A stretch of 64,000 nt of DNA from the NCBI GenBank assembly GCA_003248775.1, contig QFQX01000010.1:62001-126000 (forward strand), written 5' to 3'. This document shows, piece by piece, positions 16,631 to 25,978 of this stretch. A model generated the notes under the pieces. It was not told the origin of the DNA and ran no database searches. It saw nothing but the letters and a program-made list of their open reading frames with translations. Within the stretch, counting starts at the first letter, position 1; every line of letters starts with the position of its first letter. The DNA is from Shinella sp. (GTDB lineage Bacteria; Pseudomonadota; Alphaproteobacteria; Rhizobiales; Rhizobiaceae). Position numbers and translations under genes: made by a program.

Positions 16631-17979
16631 TCCGGCTCAGCACCATCCGTGACGCCTTCGAAGGGATCATCCCCTCCGTCATCGCCACCACGGATCGCGA
16701 CGGCGTGCCGAACGCTTCCTATCTTTCCCACGTGTATTACATCGACGACAGCCATGTGGCACTGTCCAACCAGTTCTTCTCCAAGACGGCGGAGAATGTG
16801 GCGGTGAATGGCCTGGCGACCGTCATGGTGGTCGATGGGCATCTGGGCCTGCAATACATTCTCGATCTCGTCTACGAAGACTCGATGACGGAAGGCCCGG
16901 TCTTCGAAAGCGTCAATGCCCATCTCGAGGTCATGAGCGTCGAGCAGGGCATGGGCGGGATCATGAAGCTCAAGGCCGTCGATATCTACCGGGTGGAAGA
17001 CTGTCGGCCAGTGCCGGCCGCCTATCCTCTTGAAGTCCTGCCCCCCGAAGCGGAGGACCGGCGCGACCACATGGATCTCACGCGCCGGCTGGCAGTACAG
17101 CTCTCAGCGGAAACCGATACCGAACACCTGTTGGACAAGGCACTGGAAGGCCTCTCGTCGCTGTTCGGCTTCCGCCACTCGATGGTTCTGGTGCCCGACG
17201 ACGAGCGCAAGCAGCTTTCGACCATTGCAAGCCACGGCTACGACCGCTTCGGCATCGGTTCGGAAGTGACTGTCGGCTGCGGGGTGATCGGCATGGCGGC
17301 CGCGACGAGCCGACCGGTCCGCATCAGCGACTTGCGTCGCAGCCGGCGTTACGTCAACGCGGTGGGCTCGGCAACCGGCATCACTGGCGCGGATCCTCTG
17401 CCTCTTCCAGCCCTTGCCTCACCGCTCAGTCAGCTCGCCGTGCCGATGGTGGCACAGGGCCGGTTGCTGGGCGTTCTGTTCGTGGAGGCGGAACAGTCCT
17501 TCGCCTTCCGTCACCGCGACGAGGAGGCGCTGTGCATTCTTGCCGGACATCTCGCGCTCTCGATGATGATGGCCGGGCAGGATCGCGAGCGGCCGGAGAA
17601 TGAGCCGGAGATGACGGCATCGGCACAGGCCGACGCCGCTCATGCTTCCGCCGGGCCGCTGCGCATTCGCTTCTACCCCCGCGACGGCTCGATCTTCATC
17701 GACAACGACTATCTGATCCGCGGCGTGCCCGGCCGGCTGCTGAAGCATTTCGTCGAGGAATACGCGTCAACCGGCCGGCAGGATTTCCTCAACCGCGAAA
17801 TCCGCCGCGACCGGAGCCTGCAGCTCCCCGACTTCAAGGACAATCTCGAAACCCGCCTCATCCTGCTTCGGCGGCGACTGGAGGAAAAAGGCGGCCCGAT
17901 CCGCCTTGGCCGCGCCGAACGCGGCCACATCCGCTTCGAGATCGAAGGCGTGCCGGAACTGGTGATCGTCGAGGAATAG
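16627..17979 (+). CDS. PNPOx-GAF-winged-helix-like three-domain regulator
   Basis: A 450-residue protein with an unusual order of domains. Residues 1-125 are a PNPOx-like split barrel (IPSVIATTDRDGVPNASYLSH, ALSNQFFSKTAENV). Residues about 150-320 are a GAF domain (LDKALEGLSSLFGFRHSMVLV, GCGVIGMAAATSRPVRISD, QLAVPMVAQGRLLGVLFVE). Residues about 345-440 resemble an OmpR/SARP-type winged helix (GSIFIDNDYLIRGVPGRLLK, NREIRRDRSL, DNLETRLILLRRRLEE). It has no membrane segment. I infer a cytoplasmic flavin- or haem-sensing transcription factor, coupled to the upstream small PNPOx gene and divergent from a hemerythrin. Confidence 0.8.
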   Translation: MIRLSTIRDAFEGIIPSVIATTDRDGVPNASYLSHVYYIDDSHVALSNQFFSKTAENVAVNGLATVMVVDGHLGLQYILDLVYEDSMTEGPVFESVNAHLEVMSVEQGMGGIMKLKAVDIYRVEDCRPVPAAYPLEVLPPEAEDRRDHMDLTRRLAVQLSAETDTEHLLDKALEGLSSLFGFRHSMVLVPDDERKQLSTIASHGYDRFGIGSEVTVGCGVIGMAAATSRPVRISDLRRSRRYVNAVGSATGITGADPLPLPALASPLSQLAVPMVAQGRLLGVLFVEAEQSFAFRHRDEEALCILAGHLALSMMMAGQDRERPENEPEMTASAQADAAHASAGPLRIRFYPRDGSIFIDNDYLIRGVPGRLLKHFVEEYASTGRQDFLNREIRRDRSLQLPDFKDNLETRLILLRRRLEEKGGPIRLGRAERGHIRFEIEGVPELVIVEE

Positions 17980-18044
17980 AATGGCCGCTTCTGCGCATTC
18001 GTGCCCAGAGGAAATCGAGAGACCGGCGTCGTCCGATGGCTTTT

Positions 18045-18498
18045 GATGTGGTTTTGTGCCATATACACGCCGACACAAGGATATCGCGCCATAAGAAACG
18101 CTTCGACAGAGCAGGAAAAATCGCATCTCAGCGCCGCGGCGGCAGCCGTGTCGGGCCTGCTGTGCATGCTGTTTGCTGCTCTGTTTGCCACATCGGGCTC
18201 GAATCCGTGGCAGGAAACAGACCCGGCGCGAACCCAGTCGGTGGACGCCATGTCCTCCAATTCCAAGCCCGCAATCGCAGGAAAACGCGATTACACGCGG
18301 ATCGTCCTGACTGCGGATCAGCGACCGGGCAACAAGGCGCGGACATCGGACAATTCCGATGCCTCCGGTGCCGTGTACGGCATTCAACTGCCTGTTTCCG
18401 TCTGGGCTTCGCAAACCATCGAACGGGGCCGAAATCCCGATCATCTCGCGCCGCCAAGCGCCTTCAATCCGCGCGCGCCTCCGCTCAAGGCCGCCTGA
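18045..18498 (+). CDS. Hypothetical single-pass membrane protein
   Basis: A 150-residue frame with one strong hydrophobic segment (AAAAAVSGLLCMLFAALFAT, about residues 32-51) followed by a polar, low-complexity tail. No family is recognised. It lies between the PNPOx-GAF gene and secDF on the same strand and has third-position GC near that of neighbours in its second half. The start is uncertain (ATG 18045 chosen; frame opens earlier). A longer antisense frame over it looks like a shadow. Confidence 0.4.
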
Positions 18499-18583
18499 TC
18501 CTTCATCCGACATTTCATCGGCACATTGTCAACGCGGCCGGACAGCCATGCCTGTTCGTTGCCGCCAAATTGGATGCATAAAA

Positions 18584-21103
18584 TTGAGAAACTCGAAGTG
18601 GAAGGTGGTGAGCTACATACTCATCATCCTCGCGGGCGTGCTTGTCGCACTGCCCAACGTTCTTTCAGACAAACAGCTTGCAGGCCTGCCAAGCTGGCTG
18701 CCGCACCAGAAGGTGTCGCTCGGCCTCGACCTGCGCGGCGGCTCGCATCTGGTTCTGGAAGTCGACCGCCCGTCGCTTGAAAACGAATGGCTGCAGAATC
18801 TGACGCAGGAATCGCGCTCAAGCCTGCGTGACGCGAAGATCGACACACGGACAGTTCAGCGGCAGGGCAACGCCATCCTGATCACGCTTGCCGATCCTAC
18901 TCAGCGTGCACCGGCAAAGCAGGAACTGGAAAAGCTCGGCAATCAGGTCACCGTCGGCGTGCGCACCGGCCTCGACCTCGACATCACCGATTCCGGCGAT
19001 AACGGCATCATCGTCAAGCCGTCCGAAAACGGCATCACCCACCGGATGTCCAGCGCAGTCGACCAAAGTCTTGAAATCATCCGCCAGCGTGTCGACCAGG
19101 TCGGCGTGGCCGAACCGACGATCCAGCGCGTCGGCGGCGACCGCGTTCTCGTTCAGCTTCCGGGCGAACAGGACCCGACCAACCTTCGCGCGTTGCTCGG
19201 CTCGACCGCCAAGATGAGCTTTCATCTTCTCGGCAATCAGGGTGATCGCGGCGTGCGCATGCTGCAGGACGAACGCGGCCAGACCTATCCGGTTCAGGAA
19301 CGCGTTCTGCTTTCGGGAGACCGTCTGACGGATGCGCGGGTGGCCTTCGACCCGCAGAACAACCAGCCGGTCGTCAGCTTCCGCTTCGACCAGACGGGCG
19401 CCACTCGCTTTGCCCAGATCACCCGCGAGAATGTCGGCAATCCGTTCGCCATCGTGCTCGACGACAAGGTGCTCTCTGCACCGGTCATTCGTGAACCGAT
19501 CACCGGCGGCTCCGGCCAGATCTCCGGTTCGTTTACTGTCTCTGACGCTACGACGCTCGCAGCCCTGCTGCGCGCCGGCGCGCTGCCGGCCAAGCTGACC
19601 GTCATCGAGGAGCGTACCGTTGGTGCCGACCTCGGCAGCGACGCCATCGAGATGGGCATCATGTCCGGCCTCGTCGGCTTTGCCCTCGTCGTCGGCTTCA
19701 TCATCGCACTTTACGGTAGCTGGGGTCTTCTGGCTGTCATCGCGCTGACCCTCAACGTCATCCTGACATTCGCAGGCCTGACGCTCTTCGGCGCGACGCT
19801 GACGCTGCCCGGCATCGCCGGTATCGTGCTCGGCATCGGTCTTGCCGTGGATGCCAACGTTCTCATCAACGAGCGTATCCGCGAAGAATGCCGCAAGGGC
19901 AGAAGCGCCTTTGCCGCCATCGACCTCGGCTTCGACAAGGCCTATTCGACCATCATCGACAGTAACGTCACGGCGCTCATCGCGACCGTGCTCTTGTTCT
20001 GGTTCGGCTCCGGCCCGGTTCGCGGCTTTGCCGTGACCATGGGCCTCGGTATCGCAATCTCGATGTTCACGGCGGTCTCCGTCGTTCGCGTCGCCATGGT
20101 GGCGATTGCCAACCGCTACAAGATGAAGACGATCAACATCCGTCCGCTGCTGCCGGTCAAGCTCATCAAGGACGGCACGAAGATCGATTTCATGAAGGCC
20201 CGCCTCGTCGGCATCGGCATCTCCGCCGTGCTGTCGATCACCTCCATCGCACTCTTCATCTCGCCCGGCCTGAACTACGGCGTCGACTTCAAGGGCGGTA
20301 TCCAGATCGAGGTATCCACGCAGGAGCCGGCCGATCTCGCCGTCTATCGTTCCGGCATCGAAAGCCTCGGGCTTGGGGAAGTCGCGCTTCAGGAATTCGG
20401 CGACCGCAACCACATGCTGCTGCGTCTCGAACGCCAGCAGGGCCCGGAAACGGCACAGACCGAAGCCGTCGAAAAGGTTCGCGCCAAGATCGCCGAGATC
20501 AACCCCAGCGCCAAGATCGAACGCACGGAAGTCGTCGGCCCGAAGGTCAGCGGCGAACTGGCTACCGCCGGCATCCTGTCGGTCGTGCTCGCCAGCCTTG
20601 CGATGCTGGTCTACATCTGGGTCCGCTTCGACTGGCCGTTCGCCGTCGGCGCCATCGCGACTCTCATCCTCGACGTGACAAAGACGATAGGTTTCTTCGC
20701 GCTCACGGGACTGGACTTCAACCTGACGGCAATCGCGGCGCTATTGACGCTGGTCGGTTATTCGGTGAACGACAAGGTCGTGGTCTACGACCGCATGCGA
20801 GAAAACATGCGGCTCTACAAATCCATGCCCTTCCGCGACCTGATCAACCTGTCGATCAACGAGACGCTGGCCCGAAGCCTCTACACTTCGGCCACCGCCT
20901 TCCTCGCCATGCTGCCCATGGCGATCTGGGGCGGCAGCGCGGTGGAAAGCTTTGCCGTTCCGATGATCTTCGGCATCTTCATCGCGGCATCGTCTTCCGT
21001 CTTCATCGCCGCCCCCATCCTGCTCTTCCTGGGCGACTGGCGCCAGCGCCACCGCAAGGCAAAGGAAGACGCGGAAGGAACAGAGGTCGAAGCCGCGAAG
21101 TAA
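18584..21103 (+). CDS. secDF: Fused SecD-SecF protein translocase subunit
   Basis: About 839 residues that join SecD and SecF in one chain, as is common in Rhizobiaceae. SecD half: first helix (YILIILAGVLVALPNVL), SLGLDLRGGSHLVLEVD (D1 motif), large periplasmic domain with QVGVAEPTIQRVGGDRVLVQLPG, then five helices with GIAGIVLGIGLAVDANVLINERIREE (D5). SecF half: LNYGVDFKGGIQIEV, then helices with TLVGYSVNDKVVVYDRMREN. The complex uses proton motive force to help export through SecYEG. The start is uncertain: TTG 18584 gives the usual short N-terminus (MRNSKWKVV); ATG 18548 is an alternative. Confidence 0.95.
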   Translation: MRNSKWKVVSYILIILAGVLVALPNVLSDKQLAGLPSWLPHQKVSLGLDLRGGSHLVLEVDRPSLENEWLQNLTQESRSSLRDAKIDTRTVQRQGNAILITLADPTQRAPAKQELEKLGNQVTVGVRTGLDLDITDSGDNGIIVKPSENGITHRMSSAVDQSLEIIRQRVDQVGVAEPTIQRVGGDRVLVQLPGEQDPTNLRALLGSTAKMSFHLLGNQGDRGVRMLQDERGQTYPVQERVLLSGDRLTDARVAFDPQNNQPVVSFRFDQTGATRFAQITRENVGNPFAIVLDDKVLSAPVIREPITGGSGQISGSFTVSDATTLAALLRAGALPAKLTVIEERTVGADLGSDAIEMGIMSGLVGFALVVGFIIALYGSWGLLAVIALTLNVILTFAGLTLFGATLTLPGIAGIVLGIGLAVDANVLINERIREECRKGRSAFAAIDLGFDKAYSTIIDSNVTALIATVLLFWFGSGPVRGFAVTMGLGIAISMFTAVSVVRVAMVAIANRYKMKTINIRPLLPVKLIKDGTKIDFMKARLVGIGISAVLSITSIALFISPGLNYGVDFKGGIQIEVSTQEPADLAVYRSGIESLGLGEVALQEFGDRNHMLLRLERQQGPETAQTEAVEKVRAKIAEINPSAKIERTEVVGPKVSGELATAGILSVVLASLAMLVYIWVRFDWPFAVGAIATLILDVTKTIGFFALTGLDFNLTAIAALLTLVGYSVNDKVVVYDRMRENMRLYKSMPFRDLINLSINETLARSLYTSATAFLAMLPMAIWGGSAVESFAVPMIFGIFIAASSSVFIAAPILLFLGDWRQRHRKAKEDAEGTEVEAAK

Positions 21104-21147
21104 CGACACTCCGGCAAGACGGAAGCGGAACAGGCCTGAACGGGAAA

Positions 21148-21174
21148 GACCGGCGACACATAGCGTCGCCGGTC
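21148..21174. terminator. Hairpin after secDF
   Basis: GACCGGCGAC and GTCGCCGGTC form a perfect 10-bp stem around a 7-nt loop, 44 nt after the secDF stop. No T-run follows, so it may protect the mRNA end more than terminate. Confidence 0.55.
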
Positions 21175-21227
21175 ATACCAGCCGGATCAGACCCGCCTGA
21201 AAAGCCGCGACAACCGCAAACAAAAAA

Positions 21228-21254
21228 GCCGCCGGGCAGAACCCGGCGGCTTTT
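21228..21254. terminator. Bidirectional terminator between secDF and the DUF2267-like gene
   Basis: GCCGCCGGG (21228-21236) and CCCGGCGGC (21242-21250) make a 9-bp stem, with TTTT on the plus side and AAAAAA before it, giving a T-run on the minus side too. It serves both convergent genes. Confidence 0.88.
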
Positions 21255-21278
21255 CTTATTCGATGATGATCGTTCGGC

Positions 21279-21668
21279 TCAGACGAACTGACTGAGGCCC
21301 GGAACGGAGGAAACGACGTTATCGACCACTTCGTCGCCGGCATATTCGCGGGCGACCACGATGGTTTCCTTGGCAAGCGAGGTGATCTCGCCCATGCCGA
21401 GGCCCTGGGCCATGAGCTGCTGGCCGAGGCCCATGATGCCGCCACCACCGATGGCGCTCATCAGGCCGCCGAGCAGGCCCTTGCCCTCGCCTTCGCCATT
21501 ATACTTGGCGACGAGGTCCATGGCGCCCGGAATGGCTTCGATCATCTTGGCGACCGGGCCGTCAGCGGCTTCGCGCTGCAGGAAGCCGAGCATCATGCCA
21601 ACAGCCTTTTCGGCCGTATCGGGTTCAATGCCGATCTTGTCGGCGATGCGGGTAACGAGTTCGTTCAT
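21279..21668 (-). CDS. Small helical protein, DUF2267-like
   Basis: A 129-residue soluble protein: an N-terminal helical part (MNELVTRIADKIGIEPDTAE, GMMLGFLQREA), a Gly-rich middle (GEGEGKGLLGGLMSAIGGGG) and a C-terminal helix with VVDNVVSSVPGLSQFV. This build is common in rhizobial proteins annotated as DUF2267 or similar; no function is known. The ATG at 21668 is chosen over the frame opening at 21731 because it gives the conserved MNELVTRIA start and has AGGAGG upstream. Confidence 0.7.
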   Translation of the reverse strand: MNELVTRIADKIGIEPDTAEKAVGMMLGFLQREAADGPVAKMIEAIPGAMDLVAKYNGEGEGKGLLGGLMSAIGGGGIMGLGQQLMAQGLGMGEITSLAKETIVVAREYAGDEVVDNVVSSVPGLSQFV

Positions 21669-21892
21669 GGTTTGCCTCCTGCGCAAATTTGACGTTAACG
21701 TCAACGTAATTGAACTATTCTTCGAACTCAAGCGCCGGACGGCGACCTCTCGTCGTTTTCCAACTCCGGTTGCTTTCCACGCGCTGTTGTCGATGTTTCA
21801 CACTATCCTTATAACAGCAAGGTGATGAATCGACGAAAGTTGTCGCATGCCGGCGTTGGGCCGACAGGCGCGCGCAAACGGGGAAGACAGGC

Positions 21893-23482
21893 ATGCTCGA
21901 GAACGGGAAGCTCTACATCGGCACAAGCCGCAATCCGGACGACAGCCTCAACAAGCCGGAATATCTGGAGCTGAAATTCGGCAACCGACACGGCATCGTT
22001 ACCGGCGCCACCGGCACCGGCAAGACGGTGACGCTGCAGGTGCTGGCGGAGAGCTTCTCCAATGCCGGAGTGCCGGTGTTCTGCGCCGACATCAAGGGCG
22101 ACCTTTCCGGCATCGCGGCCATGGGCGAAGCGAAGGACTGGGTATCGAAGCGCGCCGAACAGATCGGCTTCAACGACTTCGCCTTCCAGGAATTCCCGGT
22201 CATCTTCTGGGATCTCTACGGCGAAAAGGGCCACCGTGTGCGCTCCACCATCGCCGAGATGGGGCCGCTGCTGCTGTCGCGCCTGATGGATGCCTCCGAG
22301 GCGCAGGAAGGCGTGCTCAACATCGCCTTCAAGATCGCCGACCAGGGCGGGCTGCCGCTGATGGACCTCAAGGACCTGCAAGCGCTGCTGAATTACATGG
22401 GCGAGCATGCCACCGAGCTTTCCAACCAGTTCGGCCTGATCTCCAAGTCTTCCGTCGGCTCGCTGCAGCGTGGCCTGCTGGTGCTGGAACAGCAGGGCGC
22501 CGAACACTTCTTCGGCGAACCGGCGCTGAAGATTTCCGATATCATGCGTACGACGAATGACGGTCGCGGCGCGGTTTCGGTGCTGGCCGCCGACAAGCTG
22601 ATGATGAACCCCCGCCTCTACGCCACCTTCCTGCTGTGGCTGCTTTCGGAACTGTTCGAGGAATTGCCGGAAGTGGGCGATCCGGACAAGCCGAAGCTCG
22701 TCTTCTTCTTCGACGAGGCGCATCTCCTCTTCAACGACGCGCCGAAGGTGCTGACCGAGCGCGTCGAACAGGTCGTGCGCCTGATCCGCTCCAAGGGCGT
22801 CGGCGTCTATTTCGTCACGCAGAACCCGCTCGACGTGCCGGAGACCATTCTCGCACAGCTTGGCAACCGCGTGCAGCATGCGCTGCGCGCCTATACGCCG
22901 CGCGAGCAGAAGGCGGTGAAGACCGCCGCCGACACCTTCCGCCCCAACCCGGCCTTCGACTGCGCAACCGCGATCACCACGCTCGGCACCGGCGAGGCGC
23001 TGGTCTCTACGCTTCAGGACAAGGGCATCCCGTCCATGGTCGAGCGCACGCTGGTGCGCCCGCCATCGGGTCGCGTCGGCCCGCTTTCCGACAGCGAGCG
23101 GCAGGCGGTCATCAAGGTCAGCCCGGTCGCCGGTATCTACGACACGGATATCGACCGGGAATCCGCCTACGAAATCCTGACGGAACGCGCCCGCAAGTCT
23201 GCGGAAGCCGAAGCCGCCAAACGCGCGGCAGAGGAACAGGCGAGCCAGGGTGCGAGCAACGACAGCGCCGCCGGCCGCTGGACGCTGCCGGGCTTCGGCA
23301 ATGACAGCCAGGACGAAGCCCCGCGCACGACCTCGAAAAGCGGCAACGGCGGCACGCGCCGCACCGCCGGCTATCAGCGCGAAACGGTGATCGAAGCCGC
23401 CATGAAGAGTGCTGCACGCTCGGTCGCCACCTCGGTTGGCCGCGCGCTGGTGCGCGGCATTCTGGGCAGCCTGCGTCGCTGA
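21893..23482 (+). CDS. HerA-like ATPase (DUF853/YjgR type)
   Basis: A 529-residue FtsK/HerA-type P-loop ATPase. Walker A is GATGTGKT (38-45), Walker B is KLVFFFDEAHLLF (about 267-279), and sensor-like segments GVGVYFVTQNPLDVP and GNRVQHALRAYTPREQKA follow. The C-terminal 130 residues are Ala/Ser-rich and end in a basic AARSVATSVGRALVRGILGS helix, as in YjgR. These proteins are stand-alone, without a NurA nuclease neighbour here. Their physiological role is not known. Confidence 0.9.
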   Translation: MLENGKLYIGTSRNPDDSLNKPEYLELKFGNRHGIVTGATGTGKTVTLQVLAESFSNAGVPVFCADIKGDLSGIAAMGEAKDWVSKRAEQIGFNDFAFQEFPVIFWDLYGEKGHRVRSTIAEMGPLLLSRLMDASEAQEGVLNIAFKIADQGGLPLMDLKDLQALLNYMGEHATELSNQFGLISKSSVGSLQRGLLVLEQQGAEHFFGEPALKISDIMRTTNDGRGAVSVLAADKLMMNPRLYATFLLWLLSELFEELPEVGDPDKPKLVFFFDEAHLLFNDAPKVLTERVEQVVRLIRSKGVGVYFVTQNPLDVPETILAQLGNRVQHALRAYTPREQKAVKTAADTFRPNPAFDCATAITTLGTGEALVSTLQDKGIPSMVERTLVRPPSGRVGPLSDSERQAVIKVSPVAGIYDTDIDRESAYEILTERARKSAEAEAAKRAAEEQASQGASNDSAAGRWTLPGFGNDSQDEAPRTTSKSGNGGTRRTAGYQRETVIEAAMKSAARSVATSVGRALVRGILGSLRR

Positions 23483-23535
23483 TCGCAATCAGCGGGACGA
23501 GACGGAAGCGGCTGGCAATGCCGGCCGTCTTCGTT

Positions 23536-23937
23536 TCAAGGCAGATAGGTGTAGAGCCAGTCGCGGATGTCTTCGGGTAACGGCACCGGCTCACCCGTAA
23601 CGGGATCGATGGCCGTCCAGAGCATCTCGATCTCGGCGGCCAGACGGTTTCCCGCTTCCACGGTCACGCTGAAGCCGATGGACTTGCCGCCGATCTTGTC
23701 GATATGCACTGTCAGGCGCGCCTCGTCGTCGAGCCTCAGCGGCTCGTGGAAACGACACTCGATCTTGCTTGCGACGAAATGCGGCTCGTCCTCCAGCGGC
23801 GGCCGGTAGCGCCAGAAATGGGCAAGGGCCGCCTCCGCGTGGACGAGATAGGCGGCATTGTGCATGCGGCCATACATGTCGATGTCGCGGAAGGGTACGC
23901 GAAACCCGGAAACCTCCACACGCTCGATATCGTCCAT
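23536..23937 (-). CDS. Acyl-CoA thioesterase (4HBT hot-dog fold)
   Basis: A 133-residue hot-dog thioesterase. The catalytic loop is FRDIDMYGRMHNAAYLVHAEAALAHF (residues about 15-40), followed by the paired strands ASKIECRFHEPLRLDDEARLTV and KSIGFSVTVEAG. It hydrolyses acyl-CoA; chain preference is unknown. The long frame opening at 24120 would run over the promoter of the divergent histone-deacetylase-family gene, so ATG 23937 (MDDIERVEV) is chosen. Confidence 0.88.
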   Translation of the reverse strand: MDDIERVEVSGFRVPFRDIDMYGRMHNAAYLVHAEAALAHFWRYRPPLEDEPHFVASKIECRFHEPLRLDDEARLTVHIDKIGGKSIGFSVTVEAGNRLAAEIEMLWTAIDPVTGEPVPLPEDIRDWLYTYLP

Positions 23938-24110
23938 CACACCCAAGCCTCTGTTTCCCAACCCATTTAAGCCATCTAAGACCATTCGGCCCGTCATAAC
24001 AAGGGTTGCAGCCGTGAGGCATTTCCCCACGATGCGGGAAAAACCGCGCGGATGGTGGATCATGACCGTGCGCTGCACTATGTTCGCCGCAGGCCGAAGG
24101 ACCTGTATCG

Positions 24111-25046
24111 ATGACCACACGCCTCTATGAGCATGCCGTTTTCCTCGAACACCACACGCCGCCGGGACATCCCGAGCGGGCGGATCGGCTGCGTTCGCTC
24201 AACATCGCGCTTGAGCATCCCAATTTCTCCGGGCTCGACCGAAAGGAAGCGCCCATCGCCAACGAGGATGCGGTGACGCTCGCCCATCCGGAGGAATATC
24301 TGTTTTCGATCATGCGGCAGATCCCCGAAGAGGAGGACCGCATCAACCGCGTCGAGAACGACACCTATGCCTCGCCTCAAAGCCTGAAGGCGGCGCTGAC
24401 CGCCATCGGCGGGGCGATGGCCGCCGTCGACGATGTGATGGGCGGCGATCACGACAACGCCTTCGTCGCCTCCCGCCCGCCGGGTCACCATGCCGAGAAG
24501 GCGAAGGCCATGGGCTTCTGTCTCTTCAACACGGTGGCAATCGCCGCCCGGCATGCGCAGCAGAAGCATGGCGTGGAACGCGTCGCCATCGTCGACTGGG
24601 ACGTGCATCACGGCAACGGCACGCAGGACATCTTCTGGGACGATCCGTCGGTTCTCTTCTGTTCCACCCATCAGATGCCGCTCTATCCCGGCACGGGAAA
24701 GAAGGACGAGACCGGCATCAGCAACAACGTGGTCAATGCGCCGCTTTCACCGAATGTCGGCTCGGAGCATTTCCGCGAGGCTTTCAAGAGCCGCGTCCTG
24801 CCGGCGCTCCACGATTTTTCGCCCGACCTGATCCTGATTTCCGTGGGCTTCGACGCCCATCACCGCGATCCGCTTGCGCAGATCAATCTTGTGGGCGAAG
24901 ATTTCGACTGGGCGACGGGACGGCTGATGGAAGTCGCCGACCGTTTCGCCCATAACCGGGTCGTCAGCGTTCTCGAAGGCGGCTATGATCTCGAAGGTCT
25001 CGCCGAATCGGCGGGCCTGCATATCATGAGACTGATGAAGGGTTGA
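24111..25046 (+). CDS. Histone-deacetylase-family amidohydrolase
   Basis: A 311-residue zinc amidohydrolase of the HDAC/acetylpolyamine class. Active-site residues are the tandem His126-His127 (RPPGHHAEKAKAMGFCLFN), zinc ligands Asp164 and His166 (VDWDVHHGNGTQD) and the aspartate in SVGFDAHHRDPLA, with LEGGYDLEGLA near the end. In bacteria these act on acetylated polyamines, lysines or amino-sugar-like compounds; the substrate here is unknown. Two nucleotides separate its stop from xseB. Confidence 0.93.
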   Translation: MTTRLYEHAVFLEHHTPPGHPERADRLRSLNIALEHPNFSGLDRKEAPIANEDAVTLAHPEEYLFSIMRQIPEEEDRINRVENDTYASPQSLKAALTAIGGAMAAVDDVMGGDHDNAFVASRPPGHHAEKAKAMGFCLFNTVAIAARHAQQKHGVERVAIVDWDVHHGNGTQDIFWDDPSVLFCSTHQMPLYPGTGKKDETGISNNVVNAPLSPNVGSEHFREAFKSRVLPALHDFSPDLILISVGFDAHHRDPLAQINLVGEDFDWATGRLMEVADRFAHNRVVSVLEGGYDLEGLAESAGLHIMRLMKG

Positions 25047-25048
25047 GC

Positions 25049-25303
25049 ATGTCCGAAAGCGCCGTTCCCGCCGATATCTCCGGCTATTCCTTCGAGAAGG
25101 CTGTTGCCGAACTCGAAAGCATCGTCGCGCGGCTCGAACGCGGCGACGTGGCGCTGGACGAGTCGATCACGATCTACGAGCGGGGCGAACTCCTGAAGAA
25201 GCATTGCGAGGCCCTGCTCAACGCCGCCGAAAACCGGATCGAGAAAATCCGCCTCGACCGGGCCGGCAAGGTTCAGGGCACCGAGCCGCTCGACCGGGAA
25301 TAA
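25049..25303 (+). CDS. xseB: Exodeoxyribonuclease VII small subunit
   Basis: An 84-residue XseB: YSFEKAVAELESIVARLERGDVALDESITIYERGELLKKHCEALLNAAENRIEKI is the whole conserved helical hairpin. With XseA it degrades single-stranded DNA to oligonucleotides. ATG 25049 follows the hdac stop by 2 nt; a TTG at 25043 is an alternative. In some Rhizobiaceae this pair is followed by dxs, which here sits about 20 kb away at 2950-4869. Confidence 0.95.
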   Translation: MSESAVPADISGYSFEKAVAELESIVARLERGDVALDESITIYERGELLKKHCEALLNAAENRIEKIRLDRAGKVQGTEPLDRE

Positions 25304-25334
25304 AACGCAAGCCAAGGGCAGAGGCCGACCGCAT

Positions 25335-25967
25335 ATGGACCCCATCGCCACGCTCCTGCATCTCATGGCCATCCACATTCTGATGGCGATGCTGCCGGGG
25401 CCGAATACGGTGGTGGTCAGCTATTGCTCGGCCAGCATTTCCCGCCGCGTCGGGCTGGTTGCGGCACTTGGCGTCACCTGTGCTTCCCTGGTCTGGCTTT
25501 CGCTTAGCCTTGCGGGCATCAGCATGCTGCTGATGCAGGCCGGCGAGCTTTACCGCATCGTCCGTCTCGCGGGTGCGGCCTACCTGATCTATGTCGGCGT
25601 GAAGATGCTGCGTTCGCGCGGCGGCGGTCTGGAAAACACCGGCAGGCCCGTCTATCGCTCACCCTTCCTGGCCGGAGCGGTGACTACGCTCGGTAATCCG
25701 AAATCGGCCGTATTCTGGACCAGCGTGTTCAGTGTTGTCCTGCCGGCCGGAGCGCCCGGCTGGTTCTACGGTGCCGTTCTCGGCGTGATCGGCCTGCAGG
25801 CTTTCCTCTGGTACAGCTTCGTGGCGTTCGCCTTTTCGACACCGTTCAGCCGCCGGCAATATGCCCGGGTCACGACCGTGCTCAACCGCGTCTCCGGCGC
25901 CTTCATGATCTTCTTCGGCATCCGTATCGCCGAGGAGGTGCGCCGGGAATTCGTGGCGCGGGTCTGA
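25335..25967 (+). CDS. LysE-family exporter
   Basis: A 210-residue inner-membrane protein with six helices of the LysE/RhtB superfamily: MLPGPNTVVVSYCSASISRRVGL near the start (conserved PGPN), LAGAAYLIYVGVKMLRS and a GAVTTLGNPKSAVFWTSVFS loop. These export amino acids or related small molecules. It follows xseB by 31 nt and may be in that operon. Confidence 0.92.
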   Translation: MDPIATLLHLMAIHILMAMLPGPNTVVVSYCSASISRRVGLVAALGVTCASLVWLSLSLAGISMLLMQAGELYRIVRLAGAAYLIYVGVKMLRSRGGGLENTGRPVYRSPFLAGAVTTLGNPKSAVFWTSVFSVVLPAGAPGWFYGAVLGVIGLQAFLWYSFVAFAFSTPFSRRQYARVTTVLNRVSGAFMIFFGIRIAEEVRREFVARV

Positions 25968-25978
25968 GCGTCTCGCGA

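Noticed and set aside
17767..18513. Minus-strand frame opposite the hypothetical membrane protein
   Set aside because: Arg/Cys-rich without a domain and overlaps the end of the PNPOx-GAF gene; the plus-strand frame has a real hydrophobic segment.
18818..20413. 531-codon minus-strand open frame
   Set aside because: It lies wholly antisense to secDF, is rich in Asp/His/Arg with no domain, and arises from GC-rich codon bias.
21809..23488. 559-codon minus-strand open frame
   Set aside because: Antisense to the HerA-like ATPase gene; low-complexity Arg/Gly/Ala composition with no motif.
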